From Tipula vernalis (lineage: Eukaryota; Arthropoda; Insecta; Diptera; Tipulidae): a stretch of 64,000 nt of DNA. Positions 46,400-59,756 of this stretch are shown here, one piece after another. Both the position numbers and the translations under genes were made by a program. The DNA is taken from contig OY282558.1 of the NCBI GenBank assembly GCA_958295665.1, forward strand, positions 29,657,045 to 29,721,044. Reading direction: 5' to 3'. The notes below the pieces were generated by a model. That model saw only the letters and a program-made list of their open reading frames with translations. It did not search any database and was not told the DNA's origin. Position 1 is the first letter of the stretch. The number at the start of each line of letters is the position of its first letter.

Positions 46400-49300
46400 T
46401 TATTGGTCTGCTCTCTATTCAATAAGGAATTTAAGCAATATTATCGTTTAATTTCAAATTACCGGTAATAACATAATTGTATTACCTTTAACTGGTAATT
46501 GGAAAATTTGATAAAAGAAAATTATAGTTGGGTTGTGCACCATAAATTAAGCTTCGGCTTTTCGAGACTGAGAGAGGTACTATAAGTAGTTATATATTTC
46601 ATTTTAACATTTAAAATTAATTCGGGGAAATATGTACCTGGACTTAAAAACATGTTAAGTAAATCCTTTGCAAAGCATACCATATAAAAATACATAAATT
46701 CGAAAATATTAAGAATTCAAAATATTCAAACAATTTAGCGTTCATGTTCAATGTCTTCCAAAATCGTATCTTATTTCTCAAATTCCTTACCAAATAAAAT
46801 TCACAAACGATAATCCTTGATCTTTTACAAATAAGAATAAATCAAATGTCCATAAAAAACGAAAAGTTTCAACCATAACACAACATAAAGCATATGCTAA
46901 AAACACGGTGGTGTGAAACTTTTAAATCGACTTACTACTAGGTACATACTGTTTGTTGTATATGGATGTAGAACATAGATCTGTTCACCGTCGACCGCGC
47001 GCATTTATAATGAAGTGAATAAATTAATTAATTGTATGTATTAATGAAACTCCTGCTGATTATTAAGATTTATTTTTGGTTTGGCTTTCTGTTTTCTTCA
47101 CCAAAAGTTTTGCATAAATTAAAAAAAAAAAATCGTTCATTCATTCATTCAGAAAGAAAAATCGCTTAAATCTTTTATATATGTGTACCTGTATATATAT
47201 GATTATTATGCATATATGATGAAGAGTGTGAAATAATTTAAAATAAGGTAACCACTTCATTTGAATAAGTCCAACTGTGTGACTTAACTTGATCTTCAAC
47301 TGTGACTAAGGCTCTTCTCTTCTGTGTGTCTTATATGCGACCATATTTTATTGTATCTGTATACCCAAATTAATCTGATATTTTATATTCAACTTGTTTA
47401 GTTAATTCTACTGAAGTAGATAAAATATCGATCAAATCTAATTATATTAATGATCATAATGATCACTTAACTTTCGATATTTCTTATATTCGAATGTATA
47501 ATAGTACGTATGTATGTATGTATATTTCAAGAAGAAACATAAATAATAGTCGTAATAGTAATAATAATCATACCAATAATATATAGGATTGGGATTTTTT
47601 TTTTTAAATGGAGATATACAAACGGGTGTTACAAGCTTTAGAAATATTTCGTAACCTTATCCAAAGTAAGGTACTTACCGATTACCCACCCGTTCAATGT
47701 TAACGTAACAAGTAATAACCATAATCGTTTAATACTCGTATATTTTCTATTTTGTCTAATGATTAGTCTACATTTTATATTTTTAATCCGATAGATAACA
47801 ATAATAATACGCTAAATATACGACACAACAAATACACACAATATATAAGATCAAGTCAAGCATGCAAGAAAACGAAGAAGAAAGGAAAAATGGATCAGAA
47901 CAAAAAGATTACAAAAAGCCATAAAAAATTATAAAGAAAAGCAAAAAAAAATGTTTATAAAAATTAAATAAATAAATAAATACTAAAAGGCAATTTGAGA
48001 TAAGAATTTATTTTTATTTATAAGCAAAATGTTTTTCGAAATTTATTTGGTTGAAGAATTAAATGATTTCAATAGACGATTTATCAAAATGCATGTCGTG
48101 AGTTTCAGTTTATGTTAAAAAAAGGAAAAAAATTGTTTTGTCTTGAAGGTTAAATTAAATTTGGAATACGACATATTATAGGTTTTTATTTTTATAGTAC
48201 ATAATCGAGTTTGGGCAAATATCGTGTTATCTGTGAAAGCAAAACGCGACTTTAAGTGGTGCTGCTCGAGGAGATTCTTGGTCAATTCTGTCATACTAAG
48301 GCCAAAATCGTCAATTTATCTTCCTCAATTTCTAGACCTGCACAAAAATCTTTCTGCTCATTTGCTGCTCTTATCTTTAAACTAGAATTTGGGCGAATTG
48401 AGTACATTTACAGTGAGCGACACATTAAGTGTTCAATAAACAATTTTAAGTATAATGCAGTGAGTAAATTTGATAAAATCATTAATTAAACGTTAGACCT
48501 ATGCCACCGATTATCTTTGTAGGCTTCGAGTTTTTTGATGTTATTATTGGTAATTTATACCGTGACCAAAAAAGTTAATGAAACCCTCTAGGGTAGTGTT
48601 TTGAATGCCTTTCTTGTGCGGCGACCGTTTGTGCGAAAGGCAGCCAGACGAGTTTAGATTTATGAGATTTTTATCGGTCACCAGTTTGGTCCTTTGCCCA
48701 ATAAATGTGTCCACGGTTCGCGTTTGCCTGGACAAATTTTAAGTTTTAACTTTATTGAATATTTTAGATCTTGGCTGGAAATTAAATTGTAATTCAATTG
48801 AGAAGTGAACCTTTAAACTTGGAGCACCTGCAATGAATTAATAATGAAGAATGAACTAGTTGTTTTGGTTAATGTTTCGAACAGCAATCGAACACGCATT
48901 TGTGCGTCCAAAACTATAACAACTGAAACAGCGAAATAATGTTGATTGTTGGTTAATTTTCTCCATTGACTTTTTCCACGACTTTGACCAACCAGGTTTT
49001 GGCATTAAAACCATCTTGTTGTATCCAATCTAGTCATCGTTTTTCTATTTATAAAGTAAGTTTTGGTTTTTATTCCATAGAGAGCGCAATATTGTTGAAA
49101 GAAGTCATCTTTCCAGTAAGTATACATTTTATTAGTCTTATAGGCCACTAAAAAAAAAATATGAAGAACACACAAACCATTTCACACCCATCTCAACACT
49201 TTGAATTGATTTCCTACCCCTTTCCTATAATGTCTGTATTGTCCATCAAAAAACTTAACCAAATTCTGTATTTTTTAGTTTTAACTTCTCTCTAATAATA

Positions 49301-51532
49301 AAACACAACAAATCTTTTGTGACATAACGTAATATTTGTCCAACCGATTTAAGAAAAAATTCAGGTAAGAAACCAAACGAAAAAGAAAACCTTTAAATAA
49401 ACCAAAGAAAAAGGTAAACCAGAATAAAATAACTTTTAAACGAGAGCACCAAAGAGTCACGACAGTTTCTTTATTCCTATCTCGTCTTATTTCAATCTTG
49501 GTACATATTTTAATTTGGGCTTGGAAAAAAAACACCAAACACAGAAAAACGTTTGTTTCGTTTCGTTTTTTTTTTATTTTTTCAGTTTAGTCAAAAACAA
49601 TAAACAATGCATGCAATAACAGCATCACATTCACATCACAGCCAAAGTACAACAACAACCTGAAGATAAGATAAAGATTTGTTGTTGTGAATACACGTTT
49701 TGGTAGATTTAGTTTTTTAATCGCATGAAATATGATATTTGACTGTCTACTTTTTTTTTTTGTTGGTTGTTTGATTTTTGTAGTTTTTTTCGAACACAAT
49801 AGAAGGATTAATTTATTATATTAAAGAAATAGTTTTGGTGGAAATATTTGTATGAACCAAAAATTTACATGAATGACAGAGAGTTAATATGCTTAAATGA
49901 AAAGGCATTTCTTAATTGTGGTAATCTTGTTATATGTAAAGTAGGTTTTAGTCGTATGATTTACTGGAATTTTCGGTTAATACGATAAGATTACCAGAAG
50001 TTAATTTTCGGATATGAGATTATTTTATGCCTGTGTTCTGATGGTAAAAGGTCAGTAATCAATGTATCGATTATTTTGTTGTAAATTTGTAGGTATATGC
50101 TCTTTACGAGCAAAACCCCAAATCTTAACATTGCCTATCACTAATTCAATCGGACATTTTTTCTCGGTTCAAACACCAAATAAATAAATACATTCTTATA
50201 TACATAAGTAAATAACCATTACATACAAAAAAATTGTGTTTCTAAGATTTGTTTAAAAATCACTTTGTTCTTCGGTCCAATATTTGATATTCTAATTTAA
50301 TATCTAAATAATAAATATTTAAGTTAGAGACGAACCGTCTTCTCTTCTTGACCAATCATCACATTTGACAAAGATAAAGATTTTTATTTATTTATATCAG
50401 ATAAACATATCTGGAGACCTTAAAGTGAAAGATGTTCGACGATGGAAACTTTTTTTTCTTTTGGTTAATTATCACCTTTCTCCAGATAAACAAATATCGT
50501 ACATACATACAAACATAAATATTCACATATGTATATTCTTGGTGGGTGATCCGATTGGTTCGGCTGATAACGATTGTTTATTTCTAGACGTTCAATTATT
50601 ATTTCTTCGGTTTATAATTTAATTACTAAAAACCTGAAATATTAAAAAAAAAAAATTGAACATTATGGCAAACTAGCGGTTTAATAATAATTTGAACTGC
50701 AGGGCCGGCGCTAGTTTTTGGAGGTATAGATATAAATAAGATGAAACTCAATGCTGTAATGGCATTATTTACATAACAATTATCGACTTGCCTGCAGAAT
50801 TTGTATATTTCAACCCTAAAGGATTTAAACTAATAAACACAGATGTACACAAGTGATCAATGGTTAATTTCGAGGTAACAACGTTACTCGTTTGTTTTAA
50901 CAAAAAGTGTTAAAAGCTTACTATATATTGGAAGTGTGGGAATTATATGGGACAAGCACACCACTGATACTAGATTTGGTGGTAATTTAAAATGAATCTT
51001 TAGTTTTGAATCTTTTATTCTAGATTTAGCTGGCAACAGAGATTTTTGTTCAATACTAGGAACACTAGGGAACACTAGGACAAGAAGTGGCCCCAATCAG
51101 CAAACACAAATATCGACCATTGATTACCGTACATGAATACAAACTTTAAACTGGAACATAACAACTCTAACTGAAACAATAAAGTTAGCACAAGTTGGGA
51201 AGGAAATGATGCGATATAAAATAAGGGAATTACTGTAGCGCCTAGTGAAGTGTGATAGCACATGGGCAACTATATGAGTAGTACACACCGAAACGATATG
51301 CAAAAGATTCTGTAGGAAATAACGGTGGAGATAAATTGAAATAAACTGGCAAGAAGGGATCGCAGAGAATACACTGCACAGAGGGAGGTGGGGGAGGTAT
51401 TTTTCTGTTTTTAGATATAATTTGAGAAACAGCTCCTTTTTGAGGCGATATGAGGTGGGAAGCGATTTTTTAAAGCTTTGAAAAAATGGATTAACCTATC
51501 GCGCACGCACTATGGAGGGAGACATCTAAATA
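46400..51532. other. stretch without recognisable gene
   Basis: This is mostly AT-rich with A/T runs. A G/C-richer segment at 48550-48740 looks less random but matches nothing I know. CAGGGCCGGCGCTAG at 50700-50714 resembles a hAT terminus with no partner nearby. Frames at 49.3 and 50.9-51.3 kb have no family motif. Confidence 0.4.
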
Positions 51533-52390
51533 GAGGGCCGGATTTAGCATTTTGCCGCGCCTAGGCCATTTGAGAATTTGCTGCCCTCCCCTTGTTTAGT
51601 TGTTGGTAGAGTGACTTTTTTGCTACTTTTTGAATGAAAAAGTGAATTATTTTTCAAACTAGCCTCATTTTTCCTCCATACGCTTAGCTAAGCTATCTAA
51701 AACATTTGATTTGTCGAACTTGGTTAAACAGGCCTTGTTTGGTGTGAACTTTTTTGCTGCTGAGACGTTTGTCCATGTTTGGAAACACCAACAAGTCACA
51801 AGGGACCAAGTCTTATGGATTTGCTGCCAGAATCATAGCGCAATTCGGCCAATAAGACGAGCGGACACTTTTTTGGGTCCAATCGTTCTTGTAGGATATT
51901 CCGTACGCGTTCTTTAAGATGCTTCCAATTTTAACAATCCATCTAATCTTCACTCGGCGATTGGCCAACTTGATATCTTAGATTTTGTTTACAATTTGCT
52001 AAGTAGTGACTTCAAATGTGAAGGAGCAGAGTCGTCAAGATACTTTTTAACTTTCCTTCAATAGAATTCGCTATCTTTCCATGGCTTCCAAAACAAAATT
52101 AAGTATCATATCGGTTTGAAATTTGGGGTGCCTCCCTAGAAATGCAGTGATTTTTATGATCGGAACTCTACACATCTGTTAGAAAATACGACTTTTCATT
52201 ATATCCTCACAGGTTGACAGAATTATTATTTATGTTTGTTAGTTAATTAAGTCGACTTTATGATTGTTTCACTGAAATCACTGATGTTTAATACGTCTTG
52301 CTTTTGGTTCAGCAAGCGTTTTAATAATATCATCAAACAAAATTGTTTGCATGATTTCTTTTTCTATAGATAAAGCAGTAGCGCTGCTTT
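51533..52390 (-). mobile_element. hAT transposon remnant
   Basis: AGAGGGCCGGATTTAGCATT at about 51533, followed by CGCGCCTAGGCC, resembles the terminal repeat of hAT elements (CAGGGCCGGATTTAG type). About 750 bp further on, on the minus strand, lies a C-terminal hAT dimerisation segment ending at a stop (52278-52280). The orientation fits: the coding 3' end faces the terminus. The other end and most of the transposase were not found. Confidence 0.6.
52278..52387 (-). pseudogene. hAT transposase C-terminal (dimerisation) fragment
   Basis: Reading on the minus strand, TALSIEKEIMQTILFDDIIK followed by a segment ending EPKARR matches the end of animal hAT transposases, where LSIE, then FDDIIxxFA and KARR occur in this order just before the stop. 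The frame closes at 52278 as expected for the C-terminus. Upstream sequence has decayed and the catalytic residues are not visible, so this is a pseudogene fragment. Confidence 0.75.
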
Positions 52391-53594
52391 TAATTTTTGG
52401 TTGTAAATTGTCGATCGCAAGTACCAACGAATTTCGAAGCGACAAAACTAAAACACAATTATGCGCACATTAAACAAAATTATTTTAATTTCCAGATCAA
52501 GTGCTTCATTTTCAACAATGTCATGTGTAATAAATAATCCACCCAATTTAAGTAGAAATTAATTTGCGATTTTATAACGGTGAAACTGTAATTTTGATTA
52601 CTAATAAATGTTAAATCAACCATTTGAGTTATGGTTATTTCTGTTCTGAGGAAATTATATGTACAAGCAGGATATGGCAGAAACCGGAAAACCCCTATAC
52701 TTGGACATTTCATGCCTCTAACGATGACCTGTAGAGATTGGTTTACAGATGTTCTAATAATTAGTTTAGGTAACTGCTGGAAATTTTAACCAATTTCGGA
52801 AGGCTTGGAATGGCATCCCCAGAAAGTATTTGATATTCTAATTCAGTAAAAGACTCGTAGCTGTGCAATAATGTAAGTCTAATTAGATTAACTTTTTTTT
52901 AATTTAACGATAATATTATTTTGTTTTATGTTAAAGCTGATGTTTAAAACTTTCAAAATTTTACAAAAGTAAATAAAATACCGTTTGTTGCTTTAGTTTT
53001 GTCCGACACGGTATGTATAAAAAGGCATTACTCAATTTTTCAGACTGAATAATTATATATAATAGTTACCCATAGAATACGAATTACCCGCGGCACGATA
53101 AATTATTTAAAAATCCATGGCATTTTCTTAAGGAGGAAGACACAGAATATCATGGTAATGATATTGAATGAAATGCAATTGCTCAAACCATTGAAACTGT
53201 CAGGTTAGAAATTTTAAATTTTGTAAATTGCGATATATGTAAAATGCTACAGGATTTTTTTTTTTAGATGTTTTAAAACATATTTATGTATTTTGTTAAT
53301 ACCCGGGGATTAAAATAAATAATACTCGACTACACGGGCACTTTGAAACTCGAGTAATTTGGATTCTCTACTTGGGACCGATTGTAATAATCGTAGTTTA
53401 GCAACAGCTGGACCCCGGTATAATTGGTGTCCAAGTTCCAAAGAGTGTGAATTTTTCTAGCAGGTATTCTGAGGTATTCTTATCCTTATAAAGGAGATAA
53501 AACAATAAAATTATTCTTACCATTGCAATAACATAATTTAATTCACTTTTTTAAGCTTTATGTTTATAATAAAATGATGTTGTCATAAAATTAT
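52391..53594. other. stretch with one promoter-like site
   Basis: No coding sequence is recognised. TATAAAAAGG at 53016-53025 lies 26 bases before an initiator-like TTCAGACT (A at 53042). This is about 550 bp upstream of the Penelope-like reading frame, so it could be its promoter or chance. Confidence 0.35.
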
Positions 53595-55346
53595 AGCGGA
53601 TGTGGAGAGTGGTATTTCAGGACTAGACGAGACGGCTTATAATACGATCAGAAACAGACTAGTAAATATATGTTGACGAATTTTAAAACAAACAATTATT
53701 TGCGTAAAATATTTGTGAGTATTGAAGAAATCCAACAGATTCGAGGGGCTCAAAATGCAAAGCAATTTTTGAATGAGCACCCCATATTGTATGTGTTGAA
53801 AGCTGACAAGGGTAACATATATTCAATATGTAGAAAAAATGGAATTATTCTTGTCAGACAACAACACTTATATTGAAATTCGTAAAGTTGGTATTTCTTC
53901 AATGCAATCTAAATTAAATGTAATCATTGGCTCTTGGGAACGTTTAGGAAAAATCGAGAAAAATTTGGCTAAATTTCTTAAAAAATATCATGGTTCGACT
54001 CCACGAATGTATGGTCTACCAAAAGTGCACAAAATTGGTATTCCTTTGAGACCAATTGCAAGCTATTTCTTTATGTTCAACTTTATATATCCAAATTTTT
54101 GTCTAACATTTTAAATCATTACGTGGGAAATAACTTTTCGGCTGTAAAAAACGCGGAAGATTTTAAAAATAAAATTAAAAATGTAACTCTACCAATAAAT
54201 TATATATTAGTATCATTAGATGTAGTTTCGTTGTTCACAAACGTTGACTCATTTTTGGTAATATTTTTGGTTCGCATGTAGTAATACAAATTTGGAGTCA
54301 CAAAAAATTTTGTAGAAGCGTTGAAATTTCGGGGGAAGATGTTTTAGACAAGTGTTTGGTTCACCAATGGGTTCGCCAGTTAGTCTAACAGTGGCAAACT
54401 TAGTAATAGAACACGTTGAAATCGAAGTGTTAAAAATATCTTCCGTCAAACCTATCTTCTTTTACCGGTATGTTGATGATATTATTACGGCCATTCCAAA
54501 TTCGGAAATGATAATTTTTTGGACTCATTTAATAGTTTTACCCCGCGAATTAAATTTACATGTGAAAATCAAGTTTGTTTAGCCTTTCTAGATACGATGG
54601 TAATACGTAATGAGGATGAAAGTTTAACTACAGATTTATATCATAAAAAAACTTGGTCGGGTCGGTATCTAAATTATAACTCTTGGCTTCCATCATCTTA
54701 CAAAAATACCACAGTTTTTTTTAGCTGAAAAAATTTTGAGATTATCGGATGGGGTTTTTCATGCCGAAAATTTTAAAATATTAAGGGATGTTCTAATACA
54801 AAATAGTTATCCGAGAAGCGTAGTTACTAGAGGTATTAGAAAGGCTATCGACAAACATAATATTTCGGAAAATATTGTGGAAATATGCGCGAAAATCCAA
54901 TTTTAATCGTTGAAAATAATCGCCAACTTTTCATTTCGGTCCCGTATGTTGAAATTTTGTTCGAAAAAATTAAAATTCTTTTACAAAACTATGATATAGA
55001 ACTTGTTGGTAGAGCATTTCAAAGTTTGGACATGGTTTTATTCACTAAATTAAAAGACAAAATTCCTATAGAGTTACAATCAAATTTAATATTTAAATTA
55101 AAATGTTCGTGTGGAAAAAAGTATGTGGGTCAAACTAAACAAAATTTTAAAAAACGGGTTCGTCAACATATTTACGATTCTACGTATGAGTTTAAACTGT
55201 CACACAGCGCTTTATCGAATCATCTACGTGGAAGTAATCACTCGTTATCTATAGATGACGCTGAGATACTTGATAAGGAGCAAAATCTCAATAAAAGATT
55301 AATTTTGGAAAGCATTTACATCAAAAAACATCAAAATTTGTTTTAA
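53595..55346 (+). pseudogene. Penelope-like retroelement with GIY-YIG endonuclease, frameshifted
   Basis: The plus-strand frames hold the parts of a Penelope-like polyprotein in order. The N-terminal part (from about 53595) ends in LYVLKADKGN. The RT core follows with RMYGLPKVHK and PLRPIA, then LVSLDVVSLFTNV, GSPMGSPVSLTVANL, and the active-site box YVDD (54469-54480). LAFLDTMV and TWSGRYLNYNSW follow. The C-terminal part has VPYVEILFEKI, LKDKIP and a GIY-YIG-type nuclease core with CGKKYVGQT (Tyr-Val-Gly at 55122-55130), then RVRQH. The frame changes near 53.86, 54.1, 54.3 and 54.5 kb and there is an internal stop near 53672, so it cannot be translated whole. Homology is nevertheless retained along almost the whole length, which implies a relatively recent arrival. 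Penelope-like elements are mobilised by this RT plus endonuclease. Confidence 0.88.
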
Positions 55347-55429
55347 AATTTGTTAAATATCCAGGAAGTTTCAAAGTATTTGTTAAATTATTACGACAAC
55401 ATTTTATAGAGCTTCTAAATTTCAATTAC

Positions 55430-55696
55430 TTTAGAAAACCATTGTCCAATCTACAGAAACAGGAGCAAACCAACTGGGATACCTTTAGAACTATTCTGCG
55501 TAATTCACTACCAGTTCCGGTGCCAAAACCTCCAAAAACTGCGCAAGAGCTCGATGGCTTGGTGGACGAGTTGTCCAGCGCTTTTAATGAAGCGATACTG
55601 GTCTCTAGTTCCCTTAGCAGGCCTAGGGATAAATCTCGGCCACCCTGGTGGTCCAATGAGATTCAACAAACACGTCGTAAATGCAAAAGACTCTGA
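55430..55696 (+). pseudogene. jockey-type ORF2 linker fragment
   Basis: The frame reads NWDTFRTILRNSLPVPVP, then ELDGLVDELSSAFNEAI and RPPWWSNEIQQTRRKCKRL. This is the region between endonuclease and reverse transcriptase in jockey-like elements (tNW..f, eLD..v..l..al..A, PWW..el...R). Both neighbouring domains are missing. It starts about 85 bases after the Penelope-like frame ends and runs straight into the tandem repeats at 55697. Confidence 0.75.
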
Positions 55697-56330
55697 TATA
55701 TGTCCACTTGGGTACGATCTTGGGGCCAGATTGAGAATTTTTTAATATCCAACCTTATACGAACTTACATATAGGAACGCAACACGTCTGTCCTAAGTCA
55801 ATTATCTTCTAGATTTCTGAAAGTTGTAACATTTATAAGATAGAGGGGATTGCCCTCTACCCTTATTGATATATATCCACTTGGGTACGATCTTGGGGCC
55901 AGATTGAGAATTTTTTTAATATACAACTTCATACAAACTTACATAAAGGAACGCAACACGTCTGTCCTAAGTCACTTATCGTATTGAGGAGACTGCCGCC
56001 TAAACTAAATCTCATATATCCATTTGGGTACGATATTTGGGCCAGACGGAGGCATTTTTTAATGTCCAACTTTGTGCTAATATACATACTACTTAATTTT
56101 TTTATATGAATTTACATATAGGGAAGCAAAACGTCTGCCTAACACATTTATCTTCTAGATTTTTGACTGTTTTTTTTTTTTTTAGGTAGGGACATCGTTC
56201 ACTATCCTGAATGACGTCTTTATCATTGTTTTAGGATAGAGGGGTTCTCCGACTGTTTCTAAATGTTGTGTCCACTACGTTACGATCTTTTGGACCAGAT
56301 TGAATCATTTTTATATATCACTTTTCTACA
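55697..56330 (+). repeat. direct repeats of about 145-255 bp (four copies)
   Basis: The landmark CCACTTGGGTACGATCTTGG occurs at about 55704 and 55876, with variants at about 56018 (CCATTTGGGTACGATATTTG) and 56271 (CCACTACGTTACGATCTTTT). Other shared words are GGGCCAGATTGAGAATTTTT, AACGCAACACGTCTGTCCTA and GATAGAGGGGATTGCCC. The copies decay rightwards. Nothing coding is seen. Confidence 0.8.
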
Positions 56331-56814
56331 GAACTTTGATTTTTTAAATTGGTTTTTTTTTGGACAATTTAAATTAAAACTTAAGTTTATAGTATTCAAA
56401 AGTTTTTTTTTTTATTTTAAATTAAATAAGTAAAATAATTGTTTACGTAAAAATTCATAATAACGAGAGATTTATTATTCTTACTAATACATTCACAGGA
56501 AAATCAATTTTTAGGACAAATGTTTAATTTTAGGACAAACTTCACACCCGTCCATCAATTCAATCACCTCTTCTTCCTATTTTCATAGCACAATCTAATT
56601 TTGAGGACCACCAAAGTCATCCTCATGTAAGTATAATCAACAATAAACCACATACTATTTTGATTCAATGCAGCTGTCCGTTTTTGCATTTTACTGACGC
56701 ATGACACATAATTTATTAATGTAACCTCAATAATGAACTTCCACTTTAACGCTAAACTTAAAATAACAAAACCATAAAATTCACCATTAATTAAGACATA
56801 TTCATTGAATTCGT

Positions 56815-56816
<2 letters not shown>
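56331..56816. other. stretch without gene
   Basis: AT-rich spacer after the direct repeats. Nothing recognised. Confidence 0.5.

Positions 56817-56863
<47 letters not shown>
56817..56863. repeat. (AT)n microsatellite
   Basis: An uninterrupted AT dinucleotide run of about 47 bases, followed by CCATATGTATGTATATA. Confidence 0.98.
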
Positions 56864-56865
<2 letters not shown>

Positions 56866-59756
56866 ATATGTATGTATATACACAATTTGTATTATTATTA
56901 TTATTAATCGTAAATCATTCCAACATAAACGTTCTGTTGGTTTGGGCCAATATTTTATTTCGCGTATTTAATGGCATTCAATTAACGTCGTTTAAATACA
57001 GTTAAAACGAGAAACTGCAATGCCCTAGAAAAATTTATACATTCTGTAGAATGCCACTACCAATAATTTCTTATATGTACGATTACATGTACATAAAAAA
57101 AAAGCGTAATTGCAACAGTTTAATGAGATTTTATGTTGAAATCGAGAAATTACTTACTTTCCTTCTTCTACATACACTCATCAGCAATCATCGCCTTTTC
57201 ATAAAATATTTTGCGTTGTTGGTTTCTTATTTTATTTTATTCTTGACTCGATTCAATTCAATTCAACCAAACTAACTAATAAAAAATGACATTTTAATAC
57301 CATCATAAATCATTTAGTTTTAATTAACTTAAGAATAAAAAAAAAGACGTTGCGTTATTGGTTAGTACATACACATTATATCTTTATGTATATCCAACAA
57401 CTCGGTGGTTGTGCATTCTTTTTGTATTGGAAATATGAAGGAAATCTGTATTTAGTTCATAACGTTTGTTCACACTGAATAGTAGTCTTAGATCGGTAAT
57501 ATAGAAAAAAACAAGATACGATAACGTAATCTAAAAGAGAATTAAGTCTAGACAATTTACTATTTGTTGGGATAGAACAAAGAGCGGGAGGTTTGGTATA
57601 GAAGATAATTATATTATTCGCTATGACATCGACGCAACCCAACAATAACAAAAGACAAAGTCGAAAGAAACATGTTATAGATTTAATTTCCATCCTGCTC
57701 ATTTTCTTAGGCTAAAGGCATAATATTTTTGTCTATATATAAACTCCAGTTAACCTCCAAAATTCCCCATAAAATAAAATAATTATGAAACTTCTATTTT
57801 TATTAAACCGTAAATCGTTCACAATATTATTGCCTTACTATAATGTAATTAAGATAAAAATTCAATTATCGATAAATTTCCGATAAGACACGTAGAGTCT
57901 ATTGCTAGTTTTATGAGCATCCGCTTAAAACATTGTACGCATGTATAAAAGAGTTATATAACTCGCAAGATTGGGTGGTCCACCTGCCCTGAAATTTTAA
58001 GTATTAATAAAATCAAGATCATTACTGGAATTGTTATTTAACAAAAAAAAAATGTTCGTTGTTGTTTATGAAGTATTATTCGCGATGATCAGGAGTATAA
58101 AATACATACGAAAATGATCTCTTGAGTGCCATAAAGTTATAAAAGAAATTTGGAAGAAGAAATGAATTTCAATTCAATCAAGTAATTTAATTTTCGGATT
58201 ATGTTTTTTTTTATATTTATTTGGGTGTTGGAAGCACGCGCCCTTTTACCAATTCTTTTTTTGTTAGCATTATTGTAAGATATGGGGTTATTGTGTGCCA
58301 AATTAGTAACGTAAATTAGTTGACATTTAATATTTAATGTACATGTCATAATGAATGACGGATTATTTAGATAGCATTTCTCGTTAAAAAAGAAAATAAT
58401 TTAAGGATTTTCCCAAAGACAAACCACCCACCTATATAACAAATTATAAATTCAGTTCACATTTGCACATCAAATATTTATTTCAACTAATAATCTTGGA
58501 AATCGGCAAATCATCTGACCGCTTTATGAGTCAAATCGCGAATTGGTAATCATTTTATAATTTTTATTGTCTTGTCCCCAAAAAAAAACTTAAAACTGTC
58601 GATTGTCGCACGGTTTACCAAAAATTTATAAAACGCAAACATGTCACGTATGAAGCGTTGTTGTTTTTTTTGTTTTTTTTAACATCAAAGCTACAGGTAA
58701 TTACATTCTGAGAATCGTGTTCCATAATTTAAATGTACTTGACGAATAGATGCTAGTTATTTGTAAAGTGCGCAATTAACAATACACACTGTTGAATAAA
58801 TTGCGGTTGTCGCGCGATTCTCTTTTGTTTGCTTTTTACTTTTATTGATTGCGGTGTACTATTATGCCTTTATGTGATTATGTGTACAGCAACGGGGAAT
58901 TTTCTTTAAAAACAGTTAGATTACTAATGGCATCCGACCGTTTTGTTTAGAGTAGACAAACGGTGATGTGGAGTAATATTGTACGCACGTTTTTTTATTA
59001 TGATGATGATTCATTCCATACCCATCATTATTGCATACGTAAATCCTGATCATAAAATTCTGCTTTAATTATGGTAGTAATACTTAAATTTTGTGGTATT
59101 TTGTTAGTGCTTACATTTAACTTAATTACAACAATTAAAGAGTAACCACAAACAATTTTATCTGATTGAATCTATGTTAACGCGAAATAAAAACCGATAA
59201 AAATCATGAAGCTTGTGTTTAACCTTGCGCACGGTGAAGATTAAAGAAACTTAGCTTTAGCAATTTTTTCAAGGTATTCAGAGTTTACTTAATTTAGATA
59301 TTCCATGACTTCGAATATAAAAATATATATGATACATTCCACGACTTTGATATGAACAGAAATAAACTAATTCCAGATCCAATATACAAATGCAAATAAA
59401 TCATTTATGTCATCAAACTCTTTATAAGGAAATAAAATTCTTACTGATTTTATTAATCTATTGCTAATTGCTATTATAAACGACTTTAATCGCGTTATGA
59501 TCATTTTTTGAGGCATTGCAAATCCTCACCAAGTATAAAATAGCACAATTGAAAAATGACTTCGCTATTTTAAGGACAAAACTAAGGATTATTATGCAAA
59601 CCTGACCGAGTGACAATTGCGTAAAGTGTGTCAAAGCCAAAAACGTAACAGACAATCTTCTAAAAAACGCTGAATGACACCAGAAAACAGAAATTAGGAA
59701 TTGAAATATGTACCGGTAATATTTTTGTTAAGAATTATGTATAGGTTTTTCAGATT
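56864..59756. other. stretch without recognisable gene
   Basis: This is AT-rich flank with short frames (57.05, 57.5, 58.2 and 59.5 kb) that have biased composition and no family motif. I see no clear inverted-repeat element. Confidence 0.5.

Noticed and set aside
47600..47700. Short inverted words ACGGGTG and CACCCGT
   Set aside because: The arms are only about 8 bp and there is no other element signature.
56805..57005. Plus-strand frame of 66 codons
   Set aside because: Its first third is the (AT)n microsatellite read as Tyr-Ile repeats.
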